Assembly (NCBI GenBank): GCA_019649035.1
Contig: BMAT01001700.1
Coordinates: 42,892-64,309 of the forward strand
Length of the DNA: 21,418 nucleotides
Source of the DNA: Elysia marginata
Taxonomy: Eukaryota; Mollusca; Gastropoda; Plakobranchidae
Direction of reading: 5' to 3'
The translations under genes were made by a program, and so were the position numbers. The first letter of the stretch is position 1, and each line of letters starts with the position of its first letter. The notes under the pieces were generated by a model, which was not told the DNA's origin, made no database searches, and worked only from the letters and a program-made list of their open reading frames with translations. This document shows positions 18,142-21,418 of the stretch, in pieces.

Positions 18142-18353
18142 TCACTGGAAGAATATCCATAACCATTTTAGCACACTTGTTAGAAAAACAACCCACAAAT
18201 TACATACATATAATCCATACATAGCTGATAGCTCCAGAGAGCATGACCATAGTGTGTTTCACAAATTGCTCAGTTAATTTCAGTTTATGCTGATTCTCAT
18301 CCACTTACGATGAACTTCATGTTAAATAAATCATTTAGCTTTCATACAGTACT

Positions 18354-18641
18354 CAGGGATGCAAGCGGCTTATTCTAAAAAAGCAGGAAAATTTTACACT
18401 CTATGGCTGCCCATATAGAACTTTTGATCATAGACCAATTAAAAATAGTAGATACAGCTCTGTATTAGGGCCTACGCAGCTATACAACCCAAAAGAAGTG
18501 TTTGATTTTCTACGAATCTTAATTTTGGAGTTTTTCTTTAACATTTAAGCCATAATTTTAAAAGATTTTCCTGCTTTTAGCTAAGGAAAACTGCCAAAAA
18601 AAATCGGAATTCCTGCTAAAATCGGAAAACTTGCATCCCTG
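18354..18641 (+). mobile_element. Non-autonomous DNA element, CAGGGATGCAAG family, copy 2
   Basis: The ends CAGGGATGCAAG and CTTGCATCCCTG are perfect 12-bp inverted repeats. They are flanked by AGTACT on both sides (18348-18353 and 18642-18647), a 6-bp duplication that is itself palindromic, so the visible inverted match extends to 18 bp. The element is 288 bp long with no ORF. The CAG(G/A)G-type tip resembles hAT ends, but a 6-bp duplication is not the usual hAT 8 bp, so the superfamily is left open. Confidence 0.85.
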
Positions 18642-18956
18642 AGTACTACGGTAATGTATGAATTGAATGCTATGGCATACCATGTTTTTTTTACAGGCCA
18701 TATCAGATAGGGGCGATATAATCTCATTCACTTTGAATGTCGCAACTTCAATCATCCTATGAGGCCTCTCAAAGAATTTACTTTTTCAAATACAATAAAG
18801 CCCTACCAACTCCAATTACTTATTCAATTAATTTTTAGAAAATTGCAAGAAGCTGACTATGATGCATTAATTCTTACAAAGCTTTCAAGCTGCACAGACC
18901 ATTTTTCTTTTTATTGAAATGGGCAGTAAAAGTTACTAAAGTCTGGAAAGTTAATA

Positions 18957-19105
18957 TTGTCTGTCTCGAGACCAGGGTCAATGAGTCGAATGCCGCAATG
19001 GTGTTTTAAAATATAAAGAAAAAGAAGAAAAGAAAATGGAACTTTAAATGGTGTTATGAACCGGAACAAGTAATTTCAAACTCATTCACCCTGGACGCAA
19101 GACAA
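18957..19105. mobile_element. MITE-like element, TTGTCT/GTCCAGGGTGAATGAGT family, copy C (short)
   Basis: The left end contains ACCAGGGTCAATGAGTCGAA and the inverted right end contains TTGCGTCCAGGGTGAATGAG. The middle keeps only a CTTTAAATGGTGTT block, so at 149 bp it is internally deleted relative to copies A and B. It lies in the last RPL23 intron. Confidence 0.72.
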
Positions 19106-19473
19106 GCAAAATAAATAATTTCTCATTAGAGACGAATGTGCAACTCCACTTCATTAAACTATTTTTTTCCCACACTCTGCATTTCTGCCTTAACATCAAA
19201 AGTTGACAAAAACATCCTACTAAAGACAAAAGGTATACTGTCCAAAATAAAAAAAAGCCATGTCTTAAAAATACAGCAAGCAGCCCGACTCTTAATCAAC
19301 AATGACACGTAAAAATATTCACAAAATGTCCCCAAATTTTCACGCAGTGATATTTGCTAGTTGTGTGTCGGACAGAACTCAAGGTTCATGACAGAAAAAA
19401 AAAAAGTAAAAAAAGGCTTGCAGTCTGAAGCCATTAAGGATTAATCTTATACACAGCTAATAATGTGAATGTG

Positions 19474-19565
19474 CCTCTGATTCAGACCAAAATGGCTTGA
19501 AATTCAGCAAAAATTTCTTCAAGTGTCGATAAGATGGGGAAAAAACATGTCATCACAATCAGAGG
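19474..19565 (-). ncRNA. Box C/D snoRNA candidate 1 in RPL23 intron
   Basis: Read on the - strand, a box C GTGATGA (19556-19550) and a box D CTGA (19485-19482) lie 75 nt apart end to end. They are closed by a perfect 9-bp stem, CCTCTGATT with AATCAGAGG. An internal CTGA (about 19505) fits a D' box. Intronic hosting in a ribosomal-protein gene is the normal animal arrangement for C/D snoRNAs, which guide 2'-O-methylation of rRNA with fibrillarin in the nucleolus. Two related copies lie upstream. I could not assign the guide target or name the snoRNA. Confidence 0.78.
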
Positions 19566-19651
19566 AAAGACACAGCGAATGTTATTTTAACTGGTTCCGC
19601 CCATGTAAACATACAGGTCCAAATAAGAAAACCAAATCTTGGTACTCTCAC

Positions 19652-19765
19652 CTTTCATTTCTCCTTTGGGATTCACTATTACACCAGCATTGTCTTCAAA
19701 GTAGAGAAACAATCCATCCTTTCTGCGAAAAGGTTTCCTTTGACGGATGACTACCGCAGGCATAA
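19652..19765 (-). CDS. RPL23: Ribosomal protein L23 (uL14), penultimate coding exon
   Basis: On the - strand the acceptor taatttttcag opens TT, completing a Val codon, and then [19 protein letters not shown] and [19 protein letters not shown], with donor G|GTGAGAG. This matches the [32 protein letters not shown] core of animal L23. Its length of 114 bp and phases (2 bases in, 1 base out) agree with the last exon. About 64 of the expected 140 residues are visible in the two exons. The earlier exons, including the MVMATVKKGKPELRKK region, were not found before 21418 and so lie outside the window. Confidence 0.98.
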
Positions 19766-19830
19766 CTGAAAAATTAAAAAAAAAAGTTTAAATTACAAAA
19801 AAGTAGGCACATTTGACAAAAGATATACGC

Positions 19831-20115
19831 CATGGATGCAAGCGGCTTATGCACGCAAAGCAGGACAGTTTTAAAGTGCTCTGCCTAGCACTGATAATCA
19901 ACAGCTGCCCTTGTAGAATATTTGATAGACCAACTAAAAAAAAAAAGTACACTCTGTGATAAGGCTTAAAACGCTATACAGGTGAAAAAAAAACAACATA
20001 AGTTTTATAAATCTTAAAACTTCGAGGGTTTTAAACATTCAAGTAAGAACTTTTAAAAATTTGCCTGCTTTTTTGCTTAGGAAAACTGACAAAAACTGGA
20101 AAACTTGCATCCCCG
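19831..20115 (+). mobile_element. Non-autonomous DNA element, CAGGGATGCAAG family, copy 3
   Basis: The left end CATGGATGCAAGCGGCTTAT and right end CTTGCATCCCCG match copy 2. So do internal blocks such as GATAGACCAACTAAAAA and TTAGGAAAACTGACAAAAA. It is 285 bp long with no ORF. The flanking hexamers atacgc and atacat share four of six bases. Confidence 0.78.
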
Positions 20116-20137
20116 ATACATGTACAATTAAGTCCAT

Positions 20138-20221
20138 TTGGCTCAGTCAACAATGGCTTGAAAAACAGCAAATTTTCACCATGTTTCGTTATGACGGGGA
20201 AAAAATTGTCATCACTGCCAA
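20138..20221 (-). ncRNA. Box C/D snoRNA candidate 2 in RPL23 intron
   Basis: On the - strand box C GTGATGA (20215-20209) and box D CTGA (20146-20143) are closed by a 5-bp stem TTGGC/GCCAA. The core aligns along its length with candidate 1: TTTTTTCCCC after box C, a TTTGCTG block in the D' position and TTTTCAAGCCATT before box D. The D' element reads CTGT here, one base from consensus. It lies about 375 nt upstream of the 3' splice site at 19766. Confidence 0.76.
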
Positions 20222-21009
20222 CGACTAAAAGGACAAAATATACTACACAGTTAAGTCTTAGAAGTTAAACCTGGATAACTCAAAATATTAGTGTCAATCT
20301 AAATTTATTCACATTACAGATTTCACCTTCTTTTCTTTGGTATACAGATAGTTTGACAAATTTTTGTTCCCACAGTCTTCAGTGTGGTGTATCAAGACTG
20401 ACCAGTAGACTAAACATAAAAGAATACTAAAGTACCCATGAAACAAGCATTCAAGCTATCCACGTAAGAATTGTCAGAACAGAAAATGAAAAAAAAAAAC
20501 CATAACAAAAAAAAAAAAAAGCACTGAACACGGGTAATCCAAAATGGTTAAATTCAAAATTGATATCTTTAAGACAAACTGCTCGCTTACTTATGCAGGG
20601 TCAAAAGTCAGGCACAGTTGGGCAAGTAATTTGCTTCGGTTTGTAACCAGCATTAACTTAACTAGCGGGGCAGAGGCAAAGATTTCCCCCTTTTTAAAAC
20701 ACACCCTTGGGCACTAGCACAGTTAACCTAAGATAAACTCAGTATGGGATTTATTTTATTTTTAAAATTTCATTCCTAAAATATGTAAGAAAGCACCCCT
20801 TTCCCTAAAATATCCATTGTAAAGTAAAACTATTATTTATCTTGGAGGTTAAACAAACTTGGATTCAGATTAAAAATTAGACTAAAGCCTCTCTCTTAAA
20901 AAAAAAATATGCTAACAAGCATTCAAGCTATCAACGTTAGAATTGTCACAACAGAAATGGAATAAAACTTTTATTTTTATAGACTCATACTCATATAGGC
21001 AAGTTCTGT

Positions 21010-21092
21010 AGGCTCAGTCAACAATGGCTTGAATACAGCATACTTTTCACCATTTATCGTTAAGATGGGGAAAAAATGTGTCATCTTAGCCA
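21010..21092 (-). ncRNA. Box C/D snoRNA-like copy 3 in RPL23 intron, degenerate box C
   Basis: This copy is close to candidate 2 (shared blocks TTTTTTCCCC, GGTGAAAA and TTCAAGCCATTGTTGACTGA). On the - strand the box C reads AAGATGA, so the first T of TGATGA is changed to A. Box D CTGA (21017-21014) is intact, and the closing stem is only GGCT/AGCC. It may be a decaying copy or may use a weak C box. Confidence 0.58.
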
Positions 21093-21418
21093 AGAACTTG
21101 ATTATTCATTAAAGTAAAATGAACTTGCTTTGCAAAGGAAAATAATCTATCTTGTAGAATCTAACATTGCATAGATACTACAGCTAAAGTAGGTATATAA
21201 TAGCTGCTCTCAACAATGATAAACCAGATTTCTAGATCTATAATATTTCGAAATTCTTAGTGGTGCTTAGGCTTAACATGAATGGGAATGAAAAAGATTT
21301 AGATCAAGAATCGTACACTGCATAGATAGCACAGCAGTGGAGCTTAGGTTTAACAGTAGTCTTGTTAAAATTGCTATGGATCTTGTGAATGAATGACAGA
21401 AAGAATGCGCATCAAAAC

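Larger units (their letters stand above)
19766..21418 (-). other. RPL23 upstream intron, at least 1653 bp, running off the window
   Basis: No L23 coding sequence appears in this stretch on the - strand. It hosts snoRNA candidates 2 and 3 and a CAGGGATGCAAG element (19831-20115). The remainder (20222-21009 and 21093-21418) shows nothing recognisable. The segment CAAGCATTCAAGCTATC...GTTAGAATTGTCA occurs near 20446 and again near 20918, so part of the intron is duplicated. Confidence 0.8.

Overview
The window looks like nuclear DNA of an animal. It is AT-rich, with short coding exons bounded by GT/AG splice sites, long introns and many degenerate transposons. The palindrome TACATGTA is very frequent (about 16 copies by eye), which together with the L2-like LINE and tRNA-derived SINE suggests a marine invertebrate, most likely a mollusc or another lophotrochozoan. 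That placement is inference.

Two genes are certain, and both run off the window. At the left edge, on the + strand, are the last three coding exons of serine hydroxymethyltransferase (198-353, 1767-1874, 2754-2881). At the right, on the - strand, are the last two coding exons of ribosomal protein L23/uL14 (19765-19652, 18095-18013). The upstream RPL23 exons lie beyond 21418. The RPL23 introns carry three related sequences with box C, box D and closing-stem features of C/D snoRNAs (19474-19565, 20138-20221, 21010-21092, all on the - strand). This is the most interesting content of the window.

The 15 kb between the two genes is mostly mobile-element debris. In order it holds a 173-bp and a 464-bp pogo-like MITE (4496-4668, 5130-5593); a complete but inactivated mariner with 33-bp inverted repeats (6638-8020); a decayed L2-like LINE on the + strand (about 9690-12020); a pogo-like end (12088-12164); a second LINE tail on the - strand (12700-12168); a 393-bp pogo-like MITE (14124-14516); a tandem array with a period near 170 bp (about 14735-15412); and a tRNA-derived SINE with a perfect 12-bp target duplication (15750-16010). 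Two further non-autonomous families occur three times each, one of them only inside introns of the two genes.

Three stretches could belong to unrecognised genes: a + terminal-exon candidate at 9134-9370, a - terminal-exon candidate at 14044-13829, and a GC-richer segment at 16011-16790 with a perfect CRE palindrome and a 157-codon ORF. I could not assign a family to any of them.
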